The position numbers and the translations under genes were made by a program. The notes under the pieces are model-generated. The model was not told where the DNA came from. It made no database searches and worked only from the letters and a program-made list of their open reading frames with translations. From NCBI GenBank assembly GCA_021801705.1, contig JAJYXP010000066.1:1-33310 (forward strand): 33,310 nucleotides of DNA, given 5' to 3'. Positions 10,475-18,070 of this stretch are shown here, one piece after another. Positions within the stretch are counted from its first letter, which is position 1; every line of letters begins with the position of its first letter. This DNA comes from Pseudomonadota bacterium (GTDB lineage: Bacteria; Pseudomonadota; Gammaproteobacteria; Burkholderiales; Sulfuricellaceae).

Positions 10475-11281
10475 ATGATGACCGCCAAAGACCAGTACAA
10501 GGTTCACAAGGAACCTTTCTTTCAACAGCAAAGCAACGAAGTGGCGCTTTACGAGGCCGCCTATGCCGCCCGTCTGCCCGTGATGATCAAAGGCCCGACC
10601 GGCTGCGGCAAATCGCGCTTTGTCGAATACATGGCGTGGAAACTCAACAAACCGCTGATTACCGTAGCCTGTAACGAAGACATGACCGCCTCCGATCTGG
10701 TCGGACGCTATGTCCTCGAAGCCAACGGCACGCGCTGGCTGGACGGCCCGTTGACCACCGCAGCGCGTATCGGCGCGATCTGCTATCTGGACGAAATCGT
10801 CGAAGCGCGCCAGGACACCACCGTGGTGATCCACCCGCTCACCGATCACCGCCGCACCCTGCCGCTGGACAAGAAGGGCGAGCTGATCGAAGCGCATCCC
10901 GATTTCCAACTGGTGATTTCCTACAATCCCGGCTACCAGAGCCTGATGAAGGACCTCAAGCAATCCACCAAACAGCGCTTCGCCGCTTTTGAGTTCGACT
11001 ACCCGGAAGCCAAGCTGGAAGCCGGCATCGTGGCCAGGGAAACCGACATGAGCGAAGAACTGGCGAGCAAACTGGTGAAAATCGGCGCCACCGCGCGCAA
11101 CCTGAAAGGCCACGGCCTGGATGAAGGCATTTCCACCCGACTGCTGGTATACGCGGCCACCCTGATCAAGGGTGGAGTGGAACCCCGTGACGCCTGCCGC
11201 ATGGCCCTGGTACGCCCGATCACCGACGATGCGGACATTCGCGATACGCTGGATCACGCGATCGACGCGACTTTCGGCTGA
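10475..11281 (+). CDS. cbbQ: RuBisCO activase AAA+ ATPase CbbQ
   Basis: CbbQ is a MoxR-type AAA+ ATPase that forms hexameric rings and, with CbbO, remodels inhibited RuBisCO. The protein has 268 residues. Walker A is GPTGCGKS (residues 40-47) and Walker B ends in YLDE (Asp106, Glu107). Sensor and arginine-finger regions follow around [12 protein letters not shown] and [17 protein letters not shown] at 10466-10471 fixes the ATG at 10475. It follows cbbM and precedes cbbO in the usual order. NorQ, the denitrification paralogue, is closely related; the cbbM neighbour makes CbbQ the better name. Confidence 0.95.
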   Translation: MMTAKDQYKVHKEPFFQQQSNEVALYEAAYAARLPVMIKGPTGCGKSRFVEYMAWKLNKPLITVACNEDMTASDLVGRYVLEANGTRWLDGPLTTAARIGAICYLDEIVEARQDTTVVIHPLTDHRRTLPLDKKGELIEAHPDFQLVISYNPGYQSLMKDLKQSTKQRFAAFEFDYPEAKLEAGIVARETDMSEELASKLVKIGATARNLKGHGLDEGISTRLLVYAATLIKGGVEPRDACRMALVRPITDDADIRDTLDHAIDATFG

Positions 11282-11290
11282 TTTCATTTC

Positions 11291-11482
11291 TCGATCAAAA
11301 AAGCACTAACCGCAAAGGGCGCGAGGGACGCAAAGGAAACGGGGTAGGCAGGGATGGGCGACAAGTCGCCCAACTCGCAAAAGCAATCAGGCTGGCATGT
11401 CTGAGATTTGGCTTTCCTTTGCGAACCTTTGCGTCCTTTGCGGTGAAAGATTTTTGCTGTTTATTGCTGGATTGAATGTCAA
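11291..11482. repeat. Long CCGCAAAGGACGC repeat element, copy A
   Basis: This 192-base element fills the cbbQ-cbbO gap. Read on the minus strand it aligns end to end with the copy at 27344-27495. It shares the outer ends (CATTCAATCCARCAATAAAC at one side, TCGATCAAAAAMGCACTAACC at the other), the inner CCGCAAAGG arms, and the CAGACATRCCAGC centre. This copy carries about 40 extra bases, including a GGGCGAC-TT-GTCGCCC hairpin near 11355-11372. It ends about 20 bases before the cbbO start codon. Confidence 0.85.
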
Positions 11483-11503
11483 TCGGAATTGAGGACTGCG
11501 AAC

Positions 11504-13858
11504 GTGGCTGAAGCACACACCGAATACGAACACCCCCTGATGAAGGGCTACCGCGAGCAGCTCGGCTGCGGCTTCCCGCAGGTCGCCGACGTGTTCGAGG
11601 ACTGCATGGCAGAGGCCTTGTCGGCGCTGTCCGGAGAGGGCATCGATGCCTATCTGGAGTATGCGCGGTTTCTGTGCAAGATGGGGCGCGGCGTCGAGCC
11701 GGTGCTGATCTTTCTGGAAGAGTGGCCGTCGGTCGCCACCACGCTGGGCGAGTCTGCGCTGCCAGCTCTCAAGGGTTTCATCCACAAGATGTACAAGTCG
11801 CCCAACGGCAAAGCCATCGTGCCGTTCCTGCAATCACTGGCGGCCATCGCGCGGCGCTTGCATTCGCAGGAACAGATGCAGGACTACATGGACCTGACGC
11901 TGGACTTCATGGCGCGCACCACCGGTTCGATCCACGGCATCCACGCCACCTTCGCCAGCCCGGGCCTGCCTGAGTTTTTCCAGCAGACGCCGTTCCTGTT
12001 GAGCCAGGTTTCCGTCGCCGGGCTGAAAAACTGGGTCGAATACGGCATCCGCAATTACCACGACCATCCCGATCGCCAACGCGATTATTTCAGCCTGCAA
12101 TCGGCGGACAGCCGCGCCATGATGCAGCGCGAACGGAGCGGCACGCTGCTGTTCGACAACGAGCGCAAGCTGGATATGACCCTGCGCGGGCTGTGGAATG
12201 TCAGCGACCATTTCGTGCCGTACTCGCTCAAATTCGACGAACTGCGCAAGCCGATTCCCTACTACGACAAGCTGGGCATCCGCCTGCCGGATGTTTACGA
12301 CGATTTTGTTGTGCCCGGCGGCCCCCTCTCCAACTCTCCCCCGCTTGGCGGGAGAGAGGGCAATAGTCTCCCTGCGGGAGAAATAATTGTTTCTGGTTTG
12401 GACCGCTATCGCGCCGTACTCGCGCACATCGTCGGTCACAAGCGCTGGACCGCGGCCATTTTTGCCGACAACATGAGTCCATTCCAGCGCATGTCGGCCG
12501 AGTTCCTGGAAGACTCGCGGGTGGAATATCTCGCCATGCGCCAGTACCCCGGCCTGCGCCGCATCTTCCTGGCCCTGCATCCGGTGCCGGCGGAAGACGC
12601 CTGCGACCCGGCAAAGGAATCGGCCGTGCGCCATCGCCTGGCCATGCTGTCGCGTGCCATCCTGGATGCAAACCATCCATACACGAATCCCGACATTATC
12701 GAATTCGCCCAACGCTTCCACGCCATGATGGCACAAAGCGAATCCAGCACGCAGGAAATGGCCGACCTGGCTATTGCGTTCGGTGCCAGAACGCACCGCC
12801 AGAGCGACCAGTTGCCGAAAATCCACTTCCAGGATACCGAGATCGATTACCGCGACGACAATCGTCAGATGTGGAAATTCATCGAGGAAGGCGACGAAGA
12901 AGAAGCTTTCGACCAGAACCGCAAGGTCGAACTCGAAGAGGAAATCAAAGGCCTGCCGCCGCGCCATTATCCGGAATGGGATTACAACAGCCAGACCTAC
13001 CGGCCTGACTGGGCGAGCGTTTACGAGGCTTTGCATCCGCAGGGCAACGCAACGGATATCGACAGGCTGCTGGAGAAACACAGCGCGCTGGCCAAACGCC
13101 TGAAACGCATGCTGGACTTGCTCAAGCCGCAGGAAAAAGTGCGTATCCGCTATCAGGAAGAAGGCAGCGAGCTGGACCTGGATGTCGCTCTGCGCTCGCT
13201 GATCGATTTCAAGAGCGGCGCCACGCCCGACCCGCGCATCAACATGAGCCACAAGACCAGCGGGCGCGACATCGCCGTCATGCTGCTGCTGGACCTGTCC
13301 GAGTCGCTCAACGAAAAAGCGGCCGGCAGCGAGCAGACCATCCTGGATCTCAGCCAGGAGGCGGTGTCGCTCCTGGCCTGGGCGGTGGATAAACTGGGCG
13401 ACCCCTTCGCCATCGGCGGCTTCCATTCCAACACCCGGCATGACGTGCGTTACCTGCACATCAAGGGCTACAGCGAACAGTGGAACGATGAAATCAAGGG
13501 CCGCCTGGCGGCAATGAAAGCCGGCTACTCCACCCGCATGGGTGCCGCCATGCGCCACGCCGCCCACTACCTGGAAGCGCAGAAGGCGGACAAAAAGCTG
13601 ATGCTGATCCTCACCGACGGCCAACCTGCGGACGTGGACACCAAGGATGAACGCCTGCTCATCGAAGACGCTAGGCAGGCAGTCAAGGAACTGGATCAGA
13701 AGGGAATCTACGCCTACTGCATCAACCTCGACAACCGATTGAAACCGGGGGCGGATGAATATGTCAGCGACATTTTCGGCAGGCAGTACACCGTCATAGA
13801 CAACATCCAGCGCCTGCCGGAGCGTTTGCCGGAACTGTTCATAGCGCTGACCAAGTAG
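11504..13858 (+). CDS. cbbO: RuBisCO activase adaptor CbbO, von Willebrand factor A domain
   Basis: CbbO is the adaptor that binds RuBisCO through its von Willebrand factor A domain and couples it to the CbbQ ring. The protein has 784 residues from GTG 11504, chosen because GAGG at 11491-11494 lies nine bases upstream; an in-frame TTG at 11489 would add five residues but has no such site. The C-terminal VWA domain has the metal-site motif DLSES (Asp597, Ser599, Ser601) and LTDGQPAD. The N-terminal two thirds are the helical NorD/CbbO-type region. Between VYDDFVV and SGLDRYRAVLAH, residues about 271-293 (GGPLSNSPPLGGREGNSLPAG) are encoded by a palindromic double hairpin. This looks like a repeat inserted in frame, because other CbbO/NorD proteins, as I remember them, join these segments directly. 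The frame stays open, so the protein is probably made. Confidence 0.93.
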   Translation: MAEAHTEYEHPLMKGYREQLGCGFPQVADVFEDCMAEALSALSGEGIDAYLEYARFLCKMGRGVEPVLIFLEEWPSVATTLGESALPALKGFIHKMYKSPNGKAIVPFLQSLAAIARRLHSQEQMQDYMDLTLDFMARTTGSIHGIHATFASPGLPEFFQQTPFLLSQVSVAGLKNWVEYGIRNYHDHPDRQRDYFSLQSADSRAMMQRERSGTLLFDNERKLDMTLRGLWNVSDHFVPYSLKFDELRKPIPYYDKLGIRLPDVYDDFVVPGGPLSNSPPLGGREGNSLPAGEIIVSGLDRYRAVLAHIVGHKRWTAAIFADNMSPFQRMSAEFLEDSRVEYLAMRQYPGLRRIFLALHPVPAEDACDPAKESAVRHRLAMLSRAILDANHPYTNPDIIEFAQRFHAMMAQSESSTQEMADLAIAFGARTHRQSDQLPKIHFQDTEIDYRDDNRQMWKFIEEGDEEEAFDQNRKVELEEEIKGLPPRHYPEWDYNSQTYRPDWASVYEALHPQGNATDIDRLLEKHSALAKRLKRMLDLLKPQEKVRIRYQEEGSELDLDVALRSLIDFKSGATPDPRINMSHKTSGRDIAVMLLLDLSESLNEKAAGSEQTILDLSQEAVSLLAWAVDKLGDPFAIGGFHSNTRHDVRYLHIKGYSEQWNDEIKGRLAAMKAGYSTRMGAAMRHAAHYLEAQKADKKLMLILTDGQPADVDTKDERLLIEDARQAVKELDQKGIYAYCINLDNRLKPGADEYVSDIFGRQYTVIDNIQRLPERLPELFIALTK
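12322..12390. repeat. Palindromic double hairpin in frame inside cbbO
   Basis: Two adjacent hairpins lie inside the coding region. The first pairs CTCTCCC (12334-12340) with GGGAGAG (12350-12356). The second pairs TCTCCC (12367-12372) with GGGAGA (12376-12381). The sequence is of the same GC-rich CTCTCCCCC type as the intergenic repeats after cbbM and after pfkA. It adds about 22 codons without breaking the frame. Confidence 0.75.
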
Positions 13859-13893
13859 GCCTGCCCGACGCCATGCGCCTTTAGCACGGCGCC

Positions 13894-14709
13894 CTACTGC
13901 CCGCTTGGTGCAAGCATCTTTTCGAGCAGGCTCTTGATGAGAGCCGGCTCAAAAGGTTTGTCGCAGATTGCCGAAACACCCGCCTGCTCCACGGCAGCGA
14001 GCCGGCTCTGATTTCTCTCGCTGGAAATCATCAGTACCGGCACCGAGCTTTGCCAACTCTTGCCGCGAATGAACTCCACCAGTTCCCTGCCGTCCATTTC
14101 AGGCATGTTGTAATCGGTAACGACCAGATCGAAAAACTGTTCCTGGATGATTTCTGCCGCCTGCAGGCCATTCTCCGCCTCGATGATGTGCTGAATTCCC
14201 ATGTTTCCCAGCACCTGCCGGCTGTAAGTACGGGCGCTGCGACTGTCATCGACCACCAGTACGCGCAGATTTTCGATATCGATGTCCCCGCCATCCAGCG
14301 AGAGGTTGCCGGGTTTGAGGTAGTCCAGCGTAGCGGAAAGGGCGGCTCTCAACTGTCCGGTTTCAAACGGTTTCGGCAAAATGGCGCAGGCGCCGGCCTG
14401 GCGCACGGGATCAAGGTATTGAAGTTTGGTCTCGCTCGAGATCAGGATAAACGCGACGCCTTTCAGCGCATCGTCGACACGCATCTTTTCCACCAGTTCG
14501 GCGCCCGTCATGTCGCTGAGATACATGGCACTTATAACGAGGTCGGGCAAGCGCTCGTGCATGGCGGCAAACACTGTGGCGCCGTCCCTGAAAACCCGTG
14601 GAGGCAGGATATCCAGATCGCCAAGCCGCGCCTCGATGAACTGGGATTGCACACTGGAGGGTTCGACCAGGAAGATGGAAAGATCACTCATGCCGGTTAG
14701 AAATGTCAT
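13894..14709 (-). CDS. Response regulator with two receiver domains, the first degenerate
   Basis: This 271-residue cytoplasmic protein is made of two receiver domains with no output domain. The second (about residues 148-268) is complete: Asp154/Asp155 in VVDDSRSAR, phosphoacceptor Asp199 in VVTDYNMPEMDG, Ser229/230 and Lys251 in CDKPFE. The first (about 10-130) has Ala61 where the phosphoacceptor belongs (DLVISAMYLSDMTG) and VEP in place of the acidic pair, though Lys113 in LPKPFE is kept. It is thus a pseudo-receiver. AAGGGA lies eight bases before the ATG. It is convergent with cbbO (35-base gap) and has no kinase partner here. Its role is unknown; protein-protein signalling to a remote kinase or to motility is possible. 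Confidence 0.88.
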   Translation of the reverse strand: MTFLTGMSDLSIFLVEPSSVQSQFIEARLGDLDILPPRVFRDGATVFAAMHERLPDLVISAMYLSDMTGAELVEKMRVDDALKGVAFILISSETKLQYLDPVRQAGACAILPKPFETGQLRAALSATLDYLKPGNLSLDGGDIDIENLRVLVVDDSRSARTYSRQVLGNMGIQHIIEAENGLQAAEIIQEQFFDLVVTDYNMPEMDGRELVEFIRGKSWQSSVPVLMISSERNQSRLAAVEQAGVSAICDKPFEPALIKSLLEKMLAPSGQ

Positions 14710-14777
14710 GCCAACGATCCCTTTTTAATTGTTACAGGAAATATAGCCTCAACTTCCCGCCATTTCCAGACCATGGC

Positions 14778-15503
14778 CTATCCGCGCAGAACTTTGTCCA
14801 GGTACTCCTTCACTATCCTCACCAAGTCGGCGTCGCGGTTATTGAAAAAATGGTCGGCCTGGGGAACGACTGTCTGTTCCGAGCCTTCAACTCTGAAGGA
14901 TGCGGCCCGCGACCGGGCGTTCCGGAGTACGGCGGGCAGGTCGCTGTCGCCGTAGAGATCGAGAACCGGGCGCTTCACTTTGCCATACGACCCACCGCCA
15001 GGCATGCCGATGGCAACCCAGGCTTGCACCGGCGCATCGGGATTCTGCTCAAGATAGTGCTGGCTCATGCGTGAACCCATGCTGTGCGAGACGATGGCGA
15101 TCGAGCCGTAAACCTTACTCTGTAAATAACTTGCGGCCGCCCTGAGCCGTGCCGCCGCCTCGTCGAACGTGGCCGGATAGGCCTCCGGCCCGGCATCCGC
15201 AGCCAGCACCGGCATTTGCACCGAGAGGGTGGTGTAGCCTTGCTCCGCCAGGCCGCTGCGCAGCACGCCGATGAGGCTCCAGTCAGGATGCACCCCCAGT
15301 CCGTGCACCACGATCACGGCGCTCCCGGGTTTGGCCGCTTCGGCATAAAGGGCGAGAAAGCGGTGCCCGTCCGCCTCCAGATAAAGCGGTTCGCCCACCA
15401 CGACCGAAGGAATGACTTCATCCGCCCATTTCTTCTCCCGCGCATAATCCGATGCGGCAGCGGGCAGAGCAAGCAGCAGCAGCACGATTGCCAGAAAACG
15501 CAT
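14778..15503 (-). CDS. Secreted alpha/beta hydrolase, DUF3530-like
   Basis: This predicted 241-residue protein begins with a signal peptide (MRFLAIVLLLLALPAAASDY; cleavage likely after ALPAAA or AAS), so it should act in the periplasm. GGAGGAGGT ends three bases before the ATG at 15503 and fixes the start; longer upstream versions lack such a site. HGLGVHPDW gives the oxyanion-loop region, SHSMGSR the nucleophile elbow serine, DLYGDSD a likely acid region, and QADHFF the catalytic histidine. The pattern resembles the DUF3530 group of uncharacterised alpha/beta hydrolases. The substrate is unknown. Its divergent neighbour is pfkA, and the gap between them has an FNR-like box. Confidence 0.8.
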   Translation of the reverse strand: MRFLAIVLLLLALPAAASDYAREKKWADEVIPSVVVGEPLYLEADGHRFLALYAEAAKPGSAVIVVHGLGVHPDWSLIGVLRSGLAEQGYTTLSVQMPVLAADAGPEAYPATFDEAAARLRAAASYLQSKVYGSIAIVSHSMGSRMSQHYLEQNPDAPVQAWVAIGMPGGGSYGKVKRPVLDLYGDSDLPAVLRNARSRAASFRVEGSEQTVVPQADHFFNNRDADLVRIVKEYLDKVLRG

Positions 15504-15616
15504 ATAACCTCCTCCAATACCAACGATGATCCGGATCGCGTTCCGATAATAAACTTGGCCGGGCCCATATGAAAAGAAAATACAACAGTAAGGCACCGCC
15601 GCGGCCGTACAACACA

Positions 15617-15630
15617 TTGACCTTGATCAA
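15617..15630. promoter_or_regulatory. FNR/Anr-like binding site
   Basis: The sequence TTGAC-CTTG-ATCAA differs by one base from the FNR/Anr consensus TTGAT-N4-ATCAA. It lies 46 bases before the pfkA ATG and about 115 bases before the divergent hydrolase start. No clear -10 was found at the right distance, so control of either gene is inferred. It suggests oxygen-responsive control of the phosphofructokinase. Confidence 0.5.
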
Positions 15631-15675
15631 CATATCGATGATCATATTCTCATTGGACAAAAGGCGCATCTCTCA

Positions 15676-16791
15676 ATGACAAAATACATCGGCATCCTCA
15701 CCGCCGGCGGCGACAGTCCCGGCCTCAACGCAGCGATACGCGGGGTCGGCAAGTCCGCTCTGAATAATTACGGCATGCAGATCATCGGCTTCCGCGACGG
15801 CTTCCGCGGGCTGATGGAAAACCGGACGATACGGCTGGACGGCGGGGAGCTGTCCGACATTCTTACCCGCGGCGGCACCATCCTCGGCACCAGCCGCGAC
15901 AAACCGCACCGCATGCCGGTGGGCGGCAAGCTGCTCGACATGACCGACGTCATCGTCGGCAATTACCAGGACAACCATCTTGACGCACTGGTTTGCCTGG
16001 GTGGCGGCGGCACGCAAAAAAATGCCCTGCGCCTCAAGGAAAAAGGCCTCAACATCATCACCCTGCCGAAAACCATCGACAATGATGTCGCCATGACCGA
16101 CGCCACTTTCGGCTTCGACACCGCGCTCGGTATCGCGACCGATGCAATCGACCGGCTGCACAGCACGGCGCACAGCCACCACCGCATCATCGTGGTGGAG
16201 ATCATGGGCCACAGGGCCGGCTGGCTGGCTCTGGGCGCGGGCATCGCGGGCGGCGCCGACGTCATCCTCATCCCCGAAATCCCGTACTCGGTGGAAAGCG
16301 CGGCGGAAGCGATCCGCGAGCGCAGCCGGCGCGGGAAGCCGTTCAGCATCGTTGCCGTGGCCGAAGGGGCAATCTCCAAACAGGAACACGATGCCCTGCT
16401 TGAGGCCAAGAAACAGAAACCCTCTTCCAGGCAAAAAGAGAGCAAGAAGGCCGAGCCTGAAGATATACCGGAAACCCAGTATGCCGAGCGCACGCTGCGC
16501 CTCGCCAAGCAGCTCGAAAAGCTGACCGGCCTGGAATCCCGCGTCACCATCCTGGGACATCTGCAGCGCGGCGGCATCCCCTCCGCGGCCGACCGCCTGC
16601 TTGCCACCCGCCTGGGGACGGCCTGCACCGACCTGATTCATCAGGGCCACTATGGCGTCATGGTTGCCGCCAAGGGGGAAATCACCAAACCGGTGAAACT
16701 GGAGGATGTCGCCGGGCAAGTCAAAACCGTTCCCCCCGACCACCCCTGGGTAGTGAGTGCACGGCGCGTCGGCACCAACATGGGAGATTGA
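15676..16791 (+). CDS. pfkA: 6-phosphofructokinase with atypical donor-site motif
   Basis: The enzyme phosphorylates fructose 6-phosphate, committing sugar to glycolysis. The protein has 371 residues. Conserved features are the N-terminal [18 protein letters not shown] loop, PKTIDND (131-137, catalytic Asp135) and the sugar-binding GHLQRGG near the C-terminus. The phosphate-donor signature reads GGGGT (109-113) where ATP enzymes have GGDGS/T and pyrophosphate enzymes GGDDT. So the usual Mg-binding Asp (E. coli 103) is Gly111. Lys132 (E. coli Gly124) is the pyrophosphate-type residue while Gly112 (E. coli 104) is ATP-type. MGHRAGW has Arg and His swapped relative to the common MGRHAGW. A lysine-rich insert spans about 236-268. 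Family membership is sure; the donor (ATP or PPi) is not. Confidence 0.88.
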   Translation: MTKYIGILTAGGDSPGLNAAIRGVGKSALNNYGMQIIGFRDGFRGLMENRTIRLDGGELSDILTRGGTILGTSRDKPHRMPVGGKLLDMTDVIVGNYQDNHLDALVCLGGGGTQKNALRLKEKGLNIITLPKTIDNDVAMTDATFGFDTALGIATDAIDRLHSTAHSHHRIIVVEIMGHRAGWLALGAGIAGGADVILIPEIPYSVESAAEAIRERSRRGKPFSIVAVAEGAISKQEHDALLEAKKQKPSSRQKESKKAEPEDIPETQYAERTLRLAKQLEKLTGLESRVTILGHLQRGGIPSAADRLLATRLGTACTDLIHQGHYGVMVAAKGEITKPVKLEDVAGQVKTVPPDHPWVVSARRVGTNMGD

Positions 16792-17156
16792 GACCGCTTG
16801 TTAACGTGAACGTCGCGAAGCGACACCTCATCACTCCCCCTCTGGGCTAATCTATGCACACAAGTCCCCTCTCCCGTCTCGCCGGATTGAGCAGCTTGCT
16901 GCCAATCCCGGCGGGGACACTCCTTGCGGGTGCGAGGGAGAGAGCTAGGGAGAGGGAATTGGTTGATTAACATGCCCTTTTTCCCTCTCCCCCAACCCCT
17001 CCCCCGCAAGCGGGGGAGGGGAGTAAAATCAACAGCTTGCAAAGATGTGTGCATAGATTAGCCCCTCTGGGGGAGAGGTAGGAGAGAGGGAACGGACATG
17101 GCGGCCGCGCCAACCCGAATGATGAACGTCGCGGCCGCCATGACCGTTAGGCAAAA
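16792..17156. other. Gene-free, repeat-filled stretch between pfkA and the GntR gene
   Basis: No open frame here looks like a gene. From left to right it holds a small GTCGC-GAA-GCGAC hairpin (16812-16824), a CTCCCC-type palindrome interrupted by the MITE-like element at 16847-17061, and a 13-bp inverted repeat (CATGGCGGCCGCG 17097-17109, reverse complement 17130-17142). The last lies just 3' of the GntR gene but lacks a T-run. Confidence 0.8.
16847..17061. mobile_element. MITE-like element with 16-bp terminal inverted repeats and 10-bp target duplication
   Basis: CTAATCTATGCACACA (16847-16862) and its exact reverse complement (17046-17061) bound a 215-base element without a gene. The 10-mer CCCCTCTGGG is present directly outside both ends (16837-16846 and 17062-17071). 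Removing the element plus one 10-mer restores an uninterrupted palindrome, CTCCCC-CTCT-GGGGAG. The inside carries two hairpins: CCCTCTCCC (16867-16875) with GGGAGAGGG (16948-16956), and a perfect 12-bp stem at 16996-17007/17010-17021. A non-autonomous element moved by a transposase elsewhere is the simplest reading. Confidence 0.7.
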
Positions 17157-17864
17157 TCAGTCCTGCGATACCGGCTTGGCCTGGCCACGGCCCAAGTCTC
17201 CAAGCATGGGCAGGGAGGCCACCAGATCCGCGAAACGCTGCCCCTGCACCACAACGTGAGCGCGCAACCGCTCGGCGGCAAGCTCTCTATCTCCGGCGGT
17301 AATCGCCTCGACTATGCCGGCATGTTCCGCGAAAGACGTGCTCATCCGGTCCCGAACGCGAAGCTGGAGGCGCCGGTACGGCCTCAATCTCCGGTGCAAG
17401 GCGGCGGCCTGCTCCTCCAGAAACCCGTTATGACTTGCCGCATAGATCAAATGATGGAAGCGCTCGTTTAGCCGATAGTAGGCATCCGGGTCGGCCGCAT
17501 CCCGCGCATCTTCGCAAGCCTGATGCGCCGCCGCGAGAGCAAGTTGTTCGGGTTCCGTAATGCGGCGTGCCGCCAGCCGCCCGCACATGGCTTCGAGTTC
17601 GGCCATCACCTCGAACATCTCGCACAGCCGATGCGGCCCGATTTCCGCGACGATCGCTCCCCGTCGGGGCCGTATCTCGACCAGTCCGGCCGAGGACAAC
17701 TGGATCAAGGCTTCACGAATCGGCGTGCGCGACACGCCGAAACTGCTCGCCAATTCAGTCTCGTCAAGACGCATTCCCGGCGCATAGACCCCCGTGACGA
17801 TGCGCTCCTCGATCAGATAGCCCATCTGCTCCGAGCGCCGCGACGTGCGCTGCTTGCTTTCCAT
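17157..17864 (-). CDS. GntR-family (FadR subfamily) transcriptional regulator
   Basis: This 235-residue regulator has an N-terminal winged helix-turn-helix (about residues 13-75, with LASSFGVSRTPIREAL as the recognition region) and a C-terminal FCD ligand-binding domain (about 85-210). The ATG at 17864 is preceded by GGGAG with five-base spacing; an ATG eight codons further up is less well placed. It is divergent from the TRAP-malonate genes. Two inverted repeats of the TGTATACA kind lie in the gap, and one overlaps the likely transporter promoter. That fits a repressor relieved by malonate or malonyl-CoA, which is inference. GntR-type regulators are known for malonate operons in rhizobia. 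A TATAAT (17900-17905, minus strand) may be its own -10. Confidence 0.9.
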   Translation of the reverse strand: MESKQRTSRRSEQMGYLIEERIVTGVYAPGMRLDETELASSFGVSRTPIREALIQLSSAGLVEIRPRRGAIVAEIGPHRLCEMFEVMAELEAMCGRLAARRITEPEQLALAAAHQACEDARDAADPDAYYRLNERFHHLIYAASHNGFLEEQAAALHRRLRPYRRLQLRVRDRMSTSFAEHAGIVEAITAGDRELAAERLRAHVVVQGQRFADLVASLPMLGDLGRGQAKPVSQD

Positions 17865-17941
17865 AACACTCCCGCATTGCTGTGCCAAATATGGCGGCGA
17901 TTATATAACGATATTGACAACGGATACGCGGGCAGTCAATA

Positions 17942-17973
17942 TTGCATACATTGTATGTTTTATTGTATACAAT
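17942..17973. promoter_or_regulatory. Paired GntR operators and dctP promoter
   Basis: CATACA-T-TGTATG (17945-17957) and ATTGTATACAAT (17962-17973) are both perfect dyads with the FadR-family TGT...ACA core. TTGCAT (17942-17947) and TATACA (17966-17971) could be the -35 and -10 for dctP with an 18-base spacer, so the second operator covers the -10. Binding would block the transporter promoter. Confidence 0.65.
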
Positions 17974-18070
17974 TTACTTTGCACATCGTTCCGGGTTTTA
18001 AGGGCAGGATATTGCGGAGCAGGAATTTTTAGAAGCCCTTTTTTCGTACTTACATAAAGGAGATTGCTGA

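Noticed and set aside
11834-13624. A 596-codon open frame on the minus strand across cbbO
   Set aside because: It mirrors the cbbO reading frame, has no ribosome-binding site or known motif, and cbbO itself has a clear VWA domain.
15504-15617. A 38-residue N-terminal extension of the alpha/beta hydrolase
   Set aside because: The ATG at 15503 has GGAGGAGGT directly before it and begins a clean signal peptide; the extension would hide that signal.
16837-17085. A possible CRISPR array in the repeat-rich gap
   Set aside because: The repeats are inverted palindromes of differing sequence, not direct repeats with even spacers, and no cas genes are present.
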